The notes: a model not told the origin generated them from the letters alone. Numbered from the stretch's first letter, positions 35,043 to 45,144 are shown. The stretch is DNA of 64,000 bases from Pyropia haitanensis (GCA_008729055.1 SDUX01000005.1:3495062-3559061), one strand, 5' to 3'. Translations and numbers: made by a program.

Positions 35043-35460
35043 GGGCACGTTTGAGAAGACTGGGCTCTGGCCCTTCCACCCATCGGTGGTGCACGCTCGG
35101 GCGCGGGAGAACCTGGGCGTGGCCACACCCGGGGGGTTGGCAGGTGAGGAGGCGCAGGCGATGGCCGCCGAGGTGCTCGGAGCAGCGAGAGAGAGGGTGG
35201 CTGCCACTAGTGTCCGCGTCATCGGGGGCTCTGCGGTGGGAGCGCGTGGCGCCATGCACTCCCCCTACAGCCTTGTTGCTGCGGCCCACAAGCGCGCCGT
35301 CGAGGCGGCCAACAAGGCCGAGGAGGTGCGCGCGCGCAAGGTGGCAAGGGCGGAAAAGGCTGCAAGGCGGGCCAGGGTCGTGACAGAGGCGTTGGCGGCC
35401 CGTCAGGACCTCATTTGGCGGGTGTGCAAGAGGACTCGTCATCGCAGTGGAGCCGGGTGG

Positions 35461-35477
35461 CTAGTGTCTATTCTACC
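35461..35477 (+). repeat. Left end of piggyBac-like element: CTAG duplication plus 13-bp inverted repeat
   Basis: CTAGTGTCTATTCTACC is the exact reverse complement of 39415-39431. I read CTAG as the target duplication and TGTCTATTCTACC as the terminal repeat. Just inside lies a palindrome, GGATTAATT (35482-35490) with AATTAATCC (35506-35514). Confidence 0.85.
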
Positions 35478-35900
35478 GTGCGGATTAATTAATGTGCATT
35501 GTAGCAATTAATCCTTTTTTCATGTCGTGTTTTTTTGCAGAGAGAGGACGACTGAGAAGGCGCCGATGGCAGATATAGAATCAGCGTTGTCTCATTGGTC
35601 TGGATCCAGCTCAGTGCACAGCCATTGTTTTTCTGTGTGCCGCGAGACGCGATTCTGTGGCTGCAATGACAGGTTTCCGCAGCACATGGAGGCTGCAAAG
35701 CGCAAGAGTGATCTCCCAGACGCGAGGGGCACTTGTGGTTCTGCGGCACGTCCTTCAATGGGTTATCGCCCACTCATCCGCTCACTGCTCACAGCCCCAC
35801 CACAAGGGCTGCGTCACTCCCGCGCGCCCTATTCCTGGCTGACCATCGACCTCGTCCGTACCACCCCGTCGACGTTGCCGCGTGCCCTCTGCTCCTGGGC

Positions 35901-38123
35901 ATGGCCTCCGCTCCGCCTGGATTTGCCCGGTTGGAAGAGCTTGCGTCAACCGCGGCCACGCTGGCCCCCCTCCCCGGACCTGCCGCAGAAAGAGCTGGGC
36001 GGTCACGCCCACGCGCTGCTCGTGATGGACGCCTGGTTGTCGGTGCTGTTGTCGTCACTAAAGCTACGTTTGTGACCCATATTTCCCGATGCAGGAGACT
36101 GTTTGGCTCGCTCGCCGGCAGCAAGGAGGTCAGCGGCGTCGTCCAGCGTGTGGCGATGGAGGAGAAGAATGGCAGGAAGACGACCTCCGTGGCCGTCGTG
36201 TGGACCGTCGCCGGCGCCCCTGTGGCCAAGACAGTGGCGCTGCGCAACGTCAAGCTCCCCCCAGCCCACGCAGTGCAAGACCAGCAGCAGACGAACGGTG
36301 CGATGGCCTCGTCACTGGCACCCTGTCCAGCGGCAGTCCTGCCGCAGGCCGCGCTTCCCGTCAGCCAGCCCTCCACTGCGGGGAGCCCAAGTGCCGGTCC
36401 TTCGTCTGCCCCAGCCGTCGCGGAGACGCACGGATATCGGTGGACCCAAGAGCGCGTGACCAGCCCTGTGGGCGGGTCACTTCCACGCCAAATGTGGTCT
36501 GTCCGTACGCTGACGGGCGACCATATCTCAGAGGGCGGCGACGCTGTTGGTCCTGGCCGCACGCGTGAGGCCGTGGACTACTTCCTCGCTGTCTTCCCGG
36601 CAGACCAGCTCAGTCGAATGGTGTCGCTGACCTGTGCGGAGCTGGACGCGCTGGACGAGCCGGGTACCAGCGCTGGGGAGGTGCTCAAATTTGTCGGTCT
36701 GTTGGTCCTGACCACTCGCTTCGAGTTTGGGTCTCGCGCGGGGCTGTGGCGTACCTCGTCACGGAGCAAGTACGTTCCGGCACCTGCGTTTGGGGCCCGC
36801 TCGGGCATGCCGCGGGCCCGATTTGACACGCTGTGGCGTGCAATGACGTGGAGCAAGAGAACCGGCGCGGTTGGCTCCACCGCAGAGGCGGACCGCTGGT
36901 CACTTGTCGGCGACTTCGTGCAATCAATCAACACCCACCGTGCCGCGCACGTGACACCCAGTGAGCGCTTGTGTGTGGATGAGTCCATATCCAGATGGTA
37001 CGGACAGGGGGGGCAGTGGATTGGCCACGGCCTCCCCATGTACGTCGCCATCGACCGGAAGCCCGAGAACGGATGTGAGCTGCAAACGGCGGCCTGCGGG
37101 CGCAGCGGACTGTTGCTGCAGATACACGTCCGAACCACCAGTGATCACCACCGGGCCACGATGCAGGACGACGAGCGCGGGTTGCTGCACGGCACGGTTG
37201 TCATGATGCGGCTCGTGTCTCCGTGGGCGGGCACAGCCCGCCTCGTGTGTGCCGACTCCTACTTTTCGAGCGTAGAGGCGGCTCTCACCCTCAAGGCTGC
37301 TGGCCTTCGCTTTATAGGAGTGGTAAAGACGGCCACTACGAGGTACCCGATGGCTGCGCTGGCAAGCAGTGAGCTATCGTCGCCGGGGCAAAGCGTGTCG
37401 TTTGTGCACCGCGAAGCGCAGGGGACGGTGGACCTGATGGCCCTCGTCTGGGTGGACCGAGACAGGCGGTACTTCATCTCAACGACGTCCACAGGCGTAG
37501 ACGGCGCCTCGCTGGAGCGGGTCAGGTGGCGGCAAGTAGACGGAGCGCCGCAGCGTGTTGCCCTCTCCGTGCCCCAACCGCAGGTTGTGGAGACCTACTA
37601 CTCCACCTGCGCTGCCGTTGACAGGCACAACCGATGCCGACAAGATGAACTCCGCCTGGAGCACAAGCTGCAGACGCAGGACTGGTCGACACGCGTGAAC
37701 CTGACGCTGCTGGGCTTTTGTGTCGTGGATGCGTGGTTGCTGTATGCTGGAGCCCACGGACCTGTAGGGCGGCTGGAGCAGAGCGAGTTCTACGTGGACT
37801 TGGCGACGCAGCTGATTGACAACACTTATGACGCGGTCGGCTTGCGGCCACGGCGTGTGTGGGAACAGCAATCAGTCGGGCAGCCGCCGCTGGTCCCAGT
37901 CACGGGCACAGGTCCACACCTCACGCCGACAAACAAGCGAAAGAAGAAGGAACGCAATTTTTGCGTGCAACGCGATTGCTCCGTTTGCCACGTACATCGA
38001 ACCACGTGGGTGTGCTCTGGGTGCCAGGCCATCAGCAGTCGTGGAGAGGTTTTCGTGTGTGGTCCGCACGCGGGGCGCGAGTGCTTCGCGGTTCATCTGA
38101 GAGAACACCACTGCACTGACTGA
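35901..38123 (+). CDS. PiggyBac-type transposase (DDE_Tnp_1_7)
   Basis: Cut-and-paste transposase of 740 residues from ATG 35901; the frame is open to 35733 but upstream sequence lacks family features. Candidate catalytic aspartates are Asp360 (CVDESISRWYG), Asp452 (CADSYFSSVEAALTL) and Asp574 (AAVDRHNRCRQDE), the order and wording expected of piggyBac. IDRKPENGCELQTAACGRSG and GLRFIGVVKTATTRYP are further family motifs. The C-terminus is a Cys/His-rich domain (CVQRDCSVCHVH ... CSGCQ ... CFAVHLREHHC) of the kind that binds the element ends. The N-terminal 200 residues are Ala/Pro-rich with a conserved-looking KEVSGVVQRVAMEEKNG segment. No stop or shift is seen, so it may be functional. Confidence 0.9.
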   Translation: MASAPPGFARLEELASTAATLAPLPGPAAERAGRSRPRAARDGRLVVGAVVVTKATFVTHISRCRRLFGSLAGSKEVSGVVQRVAMEEKNGRKTTSVAVVWTVAGAPVAKTVALRNVKLPPAHAVQDQQQTNGAMASSLAPCPAAVLPQAALPVSQPSTAGSPSAGPSSAPAVAETHGYRWTQERVTSPVGGSLPRQMWSVRTLTGDHISEGGDAVGPGRTREAVDYFLAVFPADQLSRMVSLTCAELDALDEPGTSAGEVLKFVGLLVLTTRFEFGSRAGLWRTSSRSKYVPAPAFGARSGMPRARFDTLWRAMTWSKRTGAVGSTAEADRWSLVGDFVQSINTHRAAHVTPSERLCVDESISRWYGQGGQWIGHGLPMYVAIDRKPENGCELQTAACGRSGLLLQIHVRTTSDHHRATMQDDERGLLHGTVVMMRLVSPWAGTARLVCADSYFSSVEAALTLKAAGLRFIGVVKTATTRYPMAALASSELSSPGQSVSFVHREAQGTVDLMALVWVDRDRRYFISTTSTGVDGASLERVRWRQVDGAPQRVALSVPQPQVVETYYSTCAAVDRHNRCRQDELRLEHKLQTQDWSTRVNLTLLGFCVVDAWLLYAGAHGPVGRLEQSEFYVDLATQLIDNTYDAVGLRPRRVWEQQSVGQPPLVPVTGTGPHLTPTNKRKKKERNFCVQRDCSVCHVHRTTWVCSGCQAISSRGEVFVCGPHAGRECFAVHLREHHCTD

Positions 38124-38229
38124 GTAAAAGTGGCGCGTGACGTACCCCGCATGGCAGACACGCAGTACGAGCGCGACGGCCTAAAAAAGGCGCCACCCGC
38201 TTTGCATTCGCCGTCTCCACCACCACCGC

Positions 38230-39352
38230 CCCCCCCCACAGGCGTCGGCCCCGCAAGCGGGGAGACCCCAAACCCGCCATCGCCCCCCCCCCCCCTCCCC
38301 CCCCCCCCCCGCCGCCCCACCCCCCCGCCGCCCCGCCCTCCCCCGCCGTCGCCGCCGTCGACAGCGCCGTCGCCAGCGACGGCGGCGACGGCACCACCGC
38401 GTACTCCCCGGCGGCGGTGGTGGCGGTCACGGCCGACGCCAACGCCGCGAGCGCGTCGGCGGTCTGCCACTCGCGGCCGCCCGTCAGCAGACAGGCCAGC
38501 AGCTCGGCGCCGGGCGCCAACGGGTACGCCCCGCCGCCCGCGTCGCGCCCGCCCCGCGCGCACGGCGACGCCGCCGCGGGCGCCCACCCGCCGCCGCCGC
38601 CGCCGCCGCCGCCCCCGTCGCCATCACCACCGCCCGCCGCGTCGCCCGCGGGCGGCAGCGCGGCGACCGAGGCGGCACCGGCGGTGGCGGTGGCGGTGAG
38701 GGCGGCGGACCCGTCCCCCCCCCCCTCTCCCGGCAGCGCCGACCGCACCACCGCCAGCGCCGGCCTCGCGCCGACCACATGCAGCCCCGGCGCGAGAGCG
38801 GCGAGCCGCGCGCCGCCGCCGCCCCGCGGCGGCCCGCCCAGGCCGCGGCCGACGCCCGCGGTGAGCAGCCGCGACGCCCCCCCCCCCCCGCCCCCGGCAA
38901 CGCGACCAGCTCATCGAGGCCGCCGCCGGGGGTGGCCACCCAAAGCACCGCCACGCCCGACGGGGTGGCGGCCCAGACGAGGGCGCCGACGCGCCTTCCC
39001 CGCCGCCTTCGCTGCCCGCCTCGGACCCCGACTCGGTGCATGTAGCGCCAGCCACGCCACCGCCGCGTGCACGCCCGGCACCACCGGGACCGGGGTGAGG
39101 GCGTCGCCGCCGCCGCCGGCGCGCGCGGCGGCGGCGCCACCGGCGGGCGCCCACTCCGCCACGTCGCCGGCGGCGCCGAGCGACGCCAGCGCGGCGGCGC
39201 GTACCCAAACGCGGCCGCGGCGCCGTCGCCGCCGCCGCCGGCGACGCCGCCACCGTCGCCAACGCCGCCGAAGTGGGAGGGTCGGGGGGGCAGGTTTGGC
39301 GGAACACCAGGAACGCACGCAGGCGGCACCCAGCGCTGGTCAGCTGGGTCAT
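38230..39352 (-). other. Host-like GC-rich cargo inside the piggyBac-like element
   Basis: On the minus strand a frame starts at an ATG (39352) 63 bp inside the right repeat: MTQLTSAGCRLRAFLVFRQT. Downstream, coding-looking stretches appear in alternating frames: VHAAVAWLALHAPSRG, then GALVWAATPSGVAVLWVAT, then PGLHVVGARPALAVVRS and ELLACLLTGGREWQTADAL. Composition, Ala/Gly runs and homopolymers are those of the host genes, not of the transposases. It looks like a captured gene fragment, perhaps of a beta-propeller protein, that has lost frame or has unrecognised introns. I cannot name the source gene. Confidence 0.5.
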
Positions 39353-39414
39353 CCGTTGCGGCAGGACCCGGATTATATAATCCTTTTTTTCAGTATTAAT
39401 TCATCCTTTTCCCT

Positions 39415-39431
39415 GGTAGAATAGACACTAG
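39415..39431 (-). repeat. Right end of piggyBac-like element with CTAG duplication
   Basis: Exact reverse complement of 35461-35477. CTAG is at 39428-39431. Confidence 0.85.
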
Positions 39432-39621
39432 TGTGGCAGTGCGGACATTGGCGCGCCTGTCGGGGGTGCAAGGCCACTTTCTGTGGGCGGTGTGCAATTG
39501 CTGCCCACGGGGGCACGTACACTGGCAGTTTTTCTGGCCCGTCCGGGTAGCATCGTGCTTCCTGTTCGTGTCTATAAATATTTCTTGTCATTCTCCTTCT
39601 CTGTCTCTTCGTCCCGCCGGT

Positions 39622-39662
39622 TGAAACTGTCTGATAAAATTTGAAACTTTCCGTCGCCGCCT
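39622..39662 (-). repeat. Right terminal inverted repeat of the pogo-type element
   Basis: Reverse complement of 33254-33294 with about three differences, followed by CAAAG. Confidence 0.9.
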
Positions 39663-40375
39663 CAAAGAGAGCAAGAGGATACGACGTCGGGGCGATTTGT
39701 GCACCCGTCGTCGCGGATCCCAGCGTCGTGGACCCCAGCGACATCGACCCCAGCAGCCACCCCCACCATCCACACTCTGTGGTGCGCTTCTCCTCCCGCC
39801 TGCATCGTGCGTACGGGCGCCGTTTGTCGGTCGTGCATCTCTTGAGGCAGGATACATGCGTGGGGTCGATTGCGGTGGGAGTTCTGGAGTGCCTCACACA
39901 CCTAATTAAGACCCCCTTTCTGAGGACGTATGGCTTTTCGGAAGTGTTCCTGCTCTGTGGTAGGCTGTCGGGTACTTTCGAGCAGTAACATGTCCAAAAG
40001 ACACCATGAAGTTGCCCGACGTGGCACGTTCCAGCACGTTCCGGAACACCCGGTCAGGAAGCGCTTGCCAGTGGGGGTTCTCGGACCATTTTCGCACGCG
40101 ACACATGATCCGGTCCGACAACGACACGAAAAACTGGCTCAGCCCAGGACGACTCGATCCCAGTGCCGTCCCATCTGTGGCAAGTCGGGTGTCCACAGGG
40201 TACCGTAATCAGGGGGGAGGGTTGACGCACAAACCCGTAACCGCAGTGCCAAGACTATGGCAAGTAAGCGGGACAAAGAAGGATACGTTTAGACCTGACG
40301 AGCAGGGAGGAGCGGGGCGAGAACGCCGTCGCGAGCCCAGAAGAGGCGCGCGCGCGCCCGCCACAACCCTCGATC

Positions 40376-40407
40376 GGACAGGTCGACCGGGCAGGGTCGA
40401 CCTGTCC
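40376..40407. repeat. Perfect 13-bp hairpin
   Basis: GGACAGGTCGACC (40376-40388) and its exact complement (40395-40407) are separated by six bases. It could be a transcript stem-loop or a transposon end; no U-run follows. Confidence 0.85.
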
Positions 40408-40804
40408 TAAGAAATAGAAGCGAAATCCCTCCAAGACGATAATTGCATGCGAAATTGGTGAGTACCCCCCGAAAGGGCGTACCACAATCGATAGGTAGAT
40501 CCTATCGATCGTCACAGGGAGTACTCGATCCAGCTTCCGCGGCCGTCCTCCCCCGGCCCGGGAGCTGTCCCTCAGATAGAAGGATCGCCCGCCGGCGCAC
40601 GCCTTCGATCCAATCACAAGCGACCAAGGGGGGGGCTAGCCCCACCAGTGACGCGACCGTTCGGGCCCGGCGCGTCGCCCGACCCTTTTCCAGGGGTCGG
40701 GGAGAGGGGTTGCAACGACGCCCTCGGCGGGTGTGGCCGCCCGTGGGGCTGCGGCGCGTGGCCGTCCACTTAGCCGTGGACGGCCCCTGCGCGCCCCCCA
40801 GGCG

Positions 40805-40811
40805 TATATAT
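40805..40811 (+). promoter_or_regulatory. TATA-box-like site
   Basis: TATATAT preceded by a GC-rich hairpin (GTCCAC ... GTGGAC, about 40766-40783). The arrangement resembles the TATA sites of the repeat units at 47.9 and 48.6 kb. The transcript it would drive is not identified. Confidence 0.4.
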
Positions 40812-41416
40812 GCCACACATCCGACCCCCACCGGTGGGTGCACCCATCTGTACTGCCTCCCCAAGTCTGCTCTGTTCCTGCCAGCGGCCACCGTGGCCGT
40901 CTTTGTGGCTGCTGTTGTTTGCGACGAGGTGATGTGCCCCACCCCCCCCCCCGCCCCCCCCTCCCCCTCCATGTTCCCGTCCAAGCAATCTGTCTCCTGA
41001 CTCGCCAGCACAGGTGCCCAATGTCGCGAGCGTCTCGCGCTCTGGGGGGGTGTCCCCCCCCTCTCCCCCGCTCCCCCCACTGCTCCAAGGTCCTTTCTTT
41101 GTCAGCTGACGCAGCCGCTGAGACAGAGAGAGGTATTGGTCTGGGCGTTTACCAGTGCTGGGACCTGGCGCACCCGCCCCGTCCCCCCCCCCGACTTCCC
41201 CTTCCCTCCCCTTTTTCTCCATCGTGCCGTGCTCCCCGCGGGAGACCAAGGGAGTGATTTCCCATGAGGCAAGCCTGTGCTCTGGTCGTGCATTCCTTGC
41301 GACGGGGGTGTCGGTGGGGGGAGTGGGAAGAAGGGGAAGGCAACTGAGACGGTCCCACTTTGGGATCCACCAGCGGCCCGTCATGGAAGAAAAAATTAGA
41401 AGAGTGCTGTACTTGT

Positions 41417-44339
41417 TTAGTCTTCAATAATGGCAGGAGCTGCGAGTAAAAACAATGCAACAGGGTCAAGCTCCTCTTCCTCCAAAATATCCTCATCGGC
41501 ACTCGGTGCCGGCTCGTCGCTGGGCAGGTTTGGCTTCCCGGGCTGGCCAGTATTCCTGTTATGCTGCTTGACTGACGTCTCTGCGGTTGACACACGGTCG
41601 GTGGCCCACTGTTGCATATCCTGCTGATCCCGCGCGTCCTCCGCAGTGGTGGACCGCTGATGGGTCTTGTTGGACCGTAGTCTCTTGTCACAAGGTCGGA
41701 CCGCTCGGCGCGCTCCTGGTGCTGCCGGCCGGCGGTGCTGGCCGTTGTTCAAAGAAGCCCCAGCAACGGGAGAGTAGCCAGTGGTGGCCTGCTGCACGAG
41801 CGCCTTGCTCCGCCCCAGGAAGGAGTCGGCTATCAGCTTCGCTCCTGCCTGGTTAACATGTCCGTGCCACGCCTCCAACGCCTGTTCCCTATACATCCCC
41901 AGGCTACCGTATCGGTTGAGGAAGGCCGGTGCGTGGTGGGCCAGCGAGTTTAGCTTTACAGTGACGCTCACCCAGGGGAAGGCCCGCCGGAGAGGGGGCA
42001 CGAAGTTGACCGCCACCAGGTCAAACGTCTTGATGTCCGATAGAGGAATCTCCTCTGCGCGGTTGAGCACACCCACCATGAATTCCCAGCTGGCCCACGC
42101 ATCGCGCATGACACACAAATCCGCCTCGGGCAGTTGGGGTGCCAGGGCGTCGCACAACAGCGTGGCCTTGCCAGCAATGAGGTGACAGGCCCGCCCTTCG
42201 AATCCACCGCCGTGATACGGGACCGACCTCACCCCCACGTCCTCCAATAGCGCCGTCTCAATGGCAGTGGCCGCGACCAGCCCCACCGCCCCACCTCCAC
42301 GTACCACCACAGCTGTAATCGCGAGCTGCAACAGGAAGGACGGCACCCTCAGTGTGAGGTGCAGGGGGATAGGGACGAGGGCGTCCGGAGGCATGGGAAA
42401 TGTTGCGCATCTCTCGATGGACAGGTGATTTCCCAGGCAGTGGGGCACAGGCAGTGTCTCGTTACCGCCAGCGGCATAGTCAAACGTCATCTTCAAACTG
42501 TGGTCCAGGGTCCGCAGCACCCGGGGCCGCTCCTCCACGCGCTGCATACTACCATACAAAGCGACCTCTGCGCTGCTATTGGCGCATGGGCGCCGGACCA
42601 CCAGACACCACAGGAAGCTCATATGGGAGGACGCACCTTTGTGGCCGCAGAAGGTAGACAGGAAAGGAAAATCTCCTTTCATCAACAGCCGGACTGCCCG
42701 CCGCCGCCCGTTGACAGTCACACCGTTTGACAGCAGGTCCCGCAGGTCCGCCACCCAAGGGCCAATCATTGAGACCACCTCCTCCGGCCCGTCCTTGATG
42801 CATGGATAGGTGGCCAGGAGTATGGAGTTCTGGCGCCGTTGAGGGATTGGCTGGTTGGCCACTGTCAGGACCAGCTTGCACGAGCTAGTCCTGCCGCCCT
42901 CGTCCAGGCCCAGACATGGTTGTACGTCAGCTGTCGCATCGCTGTGTGTGCTGTGCGGGCCAGCTTGACCCGTAAAATTGGACGTGTGTGGCACTGGTCT
43001 GCCGTCATGGTCCCGCACGTACCGGTCCAAAAAGAGTCCGGATTGGGTAAGCTCGTCCAAAAGGCACTCCAGCGCTCCACGCAGGGCTGACTAATCGCGC
43101 GCCCAGCTCGTCCACCACCACTTGTCTCGCCGGCTGGTCCGCCATCGCGCGTTGCTCACTCCGCATCGTCTCCCGGCTCACGAGCCCGCTGGCCTTGCCG
43201 CCGAGGGCACGTCGTAATTTGTCCCACTGGACTCCACTCAGCTGCGCACTTGTCATGAATCGCGCCTGCAACGCAGCAGAAAGCAGGGAATGGCCTTGGG
43301 TCGGGACCACAGACACCCCCTTGCCCCGCTGGGCCAATGACAGGAGGGCCTTAAGCTCCTTCTGGTACGTGCGGTTCCCGCCTGGCACGAGGGTGGCCAG
43401 CACGTCGGATGCATGCGTGGCTCTGCGGCGCAGTTGACGGCGACCAATAACGGCGCGACGAGCGGTGGGCGCCACCACATAGCGCCGGTTCACCCCGTTC
43501 TTGAAAGCAAAGGAGATCTGGTTCGGCTTGGTGTCTCGTAGATGGGAAAACGAAGGGTTTTCAAAGCAGGCCAGCTCAAGGGACGTCAAGGTGTCGTAGC
43601 GCTCGAGGAGTGTCATCAACAGCGACAAAGAGACCACCGGGAAAGGGGGGCGTGGGGCAACCGAAATGCCCAGGACCGCCGACACATCCCCGGATTTCCG
43701 CATCAGACTTGGGACAACAGCCACGCCACCAACACTGCCGACAGCGAGTGAAGGCGAGGCTGTCTGATTGGCAGCTGCAGCCGCAAACACATCCAATCCC
43801 GACGGTGCTGGGCTGGCGGTCTTCGCTGCTCGGGCCGCCCGCTCGCTGCCAGTCCGACAGCCAGCACAGACCTTCTCACGCGCCGCCATCGTCAGGGCCT
43901 CCTCGGACTCGGCCTTGTCCGTGCCTTACAGCCACGGCAGGATGCCGGGGGAAGGTGCATACCGACCAGGGGTAGGGGTGCCACTTGTGTGCCGCACAGA
44001 GCGACAGTCGTGCAATTCTTCGCGGCTTGCCCGTCCACGACTACGGCCGCGTAGATAGCAGCGGTTGCACTGGCCCAAAGGCACCCCGGTCGGATGCGCG
44101 GGCCCGAAACTCTTTTTCTTGCTCTTGAGCAAAGATGCACCCACACGGTGGGCGCTCTGGTCCGCCTCGTTTATGGTGGCCACGCAGGCAAGCCAGTCCT
44201 TAGTGGCCAAGCTGGGTGGGAGAAAGGGAGTGGTGCAAGACGTGCACACAAAAGCCAGGTGACGGCCAGAGACAGAGTCAATCATGTCTTTTACTAAACA
44301 AGCTGCCTCATCCACAGCACTGCAAGACAGACACAGCAA
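41417..44339 (-). pseudogene. DDE-type transposase relic with zinc-binding N-terminus, family unassigned
   Basis: Three frame segments read as one protein. Segment 1 (44339-43926) has three Cys-X2-Cys pairs (CLSC, CTSC, CNRC). A TAA at 43926-43928 interrupts it, possibly inside a GTAAGG-type intron, and the same frame resumes at ATG 43889 with CAGC. Segment 2 runs to about 43088, where a one-base shift moves to segment 3 (stop 41417-41419). Segment 3 contains CLGLDEGGRTSSCKLVLTVANQ-type wording (positions about 42880-42945), GDFPFLSTFCGHKGASS, PIPLHLTLRVPSFLL and MYREQALEAWHGHVN. From memory these resemble motifs of a transposase-like group in animals and protists. Candidate catalytic residues are the Asp in LDEGG, Asp in GDFPF and Glu in REQALE. 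An acidic tail (DEDILEEEELD) ends it. No terminal repeats were found. Confidence 0.6.
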
Positions 44340-44881
44340 TCTGTATTAAGTGGTCGGGACCAGTTGCAATCAACGTCAGAGCGCCGCCGGCACAGGTTGC
44401 GAGACAGACTCGAGGGGTTCCCGCAAATGGGCGCGTCCGGCTCGATGCGCTCTATCCGCTGGTCAATCCAAGCCACAAAAAATGTATATGCTTCACCTCG
44501 CTTCACGGCATCAAAACGAAACATACCTCAAAGAAGCGCAGCCTTCGGCCATTGCGGGTACGTCCATGGGGCCAACGTCGGGTGAGGGGCCTCCACACAC
44601 GATGGCCGGGTTTCGTAGCTGTGTGGGGGTCCTTGTGCACGTGCACGTAGGGGGCTGCATGTGACGGGCTGTCGTAGGTAGCAGACAGCCGCGGTGTGGT
44701 TGACGTGGCGGTGGGGGTTCGCGTCGGCGACGGGATCTGCCCACAGCGGGTGCTGACCACGCGGATCTCAGGCAAAAGGTCCGGGAATCAGGCACGAGGA
44801 ATTGCCAAAGTTCACCTTTTTCAGATCCTGGTGACCGCCCTCAACTAGGCGTGCTCACCCGAATAACGTTGTCCAGCTCTT
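44340..44881. other. Intergenic within the transposon island
   Basis: No gene seen and no repeat pairing with 41.0-41.4 kb that would mark the ends of the preceding element. Confidence 0.45.
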
Positions 44882-45000
44882 CTCCATACAAATGTCGCAG
44901 TCAGAAAGAGGTCCAATTGCGCCAATATCGATCTCTAAAGGAGCGTGGGGACCGGTTTTGGCATAATCGGACCTCAGTCTGAGCGCGACATTTATAGGAG
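44882..45000. repeat. Foldback element of about 119 bp
   Basis: Arms of about 43 bp (44882-44925 and 44958-45000) pair imperfectly: CTCC, then AAATGTCGC, then TCAGA, then GAGGTCC, then GCCAA are shared between one arm and the complement of the other. It lies just upstream of the Tigger-like transposase relic and could be a MITE or part of that element's end. Confidence 0.75.
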
Positions 45001-45144
45001 AAAAGCTATACGTCGGAGGCTCGGGTCACTCATCATTCGTGTGTGCCCGTTTCTCGTTGTTCTTTTTTTTGTGGCAAGGATCCGCTTTCCGATGAATATT
45101 GTTCTTTTTCGCGTTTGTTTTTGAGCTTGTTCTGCTCTGTACTT

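Larger units (their letters stand above)
35465..39427 (+). mobile_element. PiggyBac-like DNA transposon (3963 bp) with extra cargo
   Basis: The element is bounded by 13-bp perfect inverted repeats with a CTAG copy outside each. It holds an intact transposase gene and then a GC-rich block (38230-39352) unlike the rest of the element. The right end has AT-rich palindromes (GGATTATATAATCC near 39369), as the left end does. Classical piggyBac elements duplicate TTAA; CTAG would be a variant target for this family. Confidence 0.85.
33363..39550 (+). pseudogene. Pogo/Fot-like transposase, disrupted by a piggyBac-like insertion
   Basis: From ATG 33363 the N-terminus has a helix-turn-helix (AASTGVSVGALKTAHFRR) and a CENP-B-like helix block ending VRRFLVRHREQL. 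The DDE_1 catalytic residues are Asp159 (NFDKT), Asp279 (GDQCSAHM) and Asp315 (LQPLDAAPF), with 35 residues between the last two. The frame leaves at 34450 and resumes at 35043 with GTFEKTGLWPFHPSVV, the usual end of this family. The gap has GT/AG ends and keeps phase, so an intron is likely. The C-terminal exon is cut at 35463 by the nested element and resumes at 39432. After removal of the insert with one CTAG the frame continues through a Cys/His-rich tail (WQCGHWRACRGCKATFCGRC) to a stop at 39548-39550, 71 bp before the right repeat. No other damage is seen, so the insertion is probably recent. Confidence 0.87.
33254..39662 (+). mobile_element. Pogo-type DNA transposon with nested insertion
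   Basis: Inverted repeats of 41 bp (33254-33294 and 39622-39662) differ at only a few positions. They begin AGGCGGCGACGGAAAGTTTC and contain a second GAAAGTTTCA-like word. CAAAG lies immediately outside both ends (33249-33253, 39663-39667) and may be a 5-bp target duplication; a 3- or 4-bp reading is possible because AAA is shared. The element carries a DDE-type transposase gene on the plus strand, broken by a 3963-bp piggyBac-like insertion. Without that insertion the element is about 2.4 kb. Confidence 0.88.
39668..41416. other. Non-coding stretch with hairpins and one TATA-type promoter
   Basis: Open frames are short and unrecognised. A plus-strand frame from 39930 has some Cys/His spacing (CSCSVVGC, then MSKRHH) but no clear domain. 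The hairpins and the TATA box are listed separately. ATCGATAGG/CCTATCGAT also pair at about 40487-40510. It may be flanking DNA of the next transposase relic. Confidence 0.45.

Noticed and set aside
35486..35491. TTAA inside ATTAATTAAT as the piggyBac target duplication
   Set aside because: It lies inside the perfect inverted repeat rather than outside it, and only removal at CTAG restores the pogo frame.
39906..40196. Minus-strand frame of 96 codons near the right end of the pogo-type element
   Set aside because: No recognisable motif, and an equally plausible frame lies opposite it.
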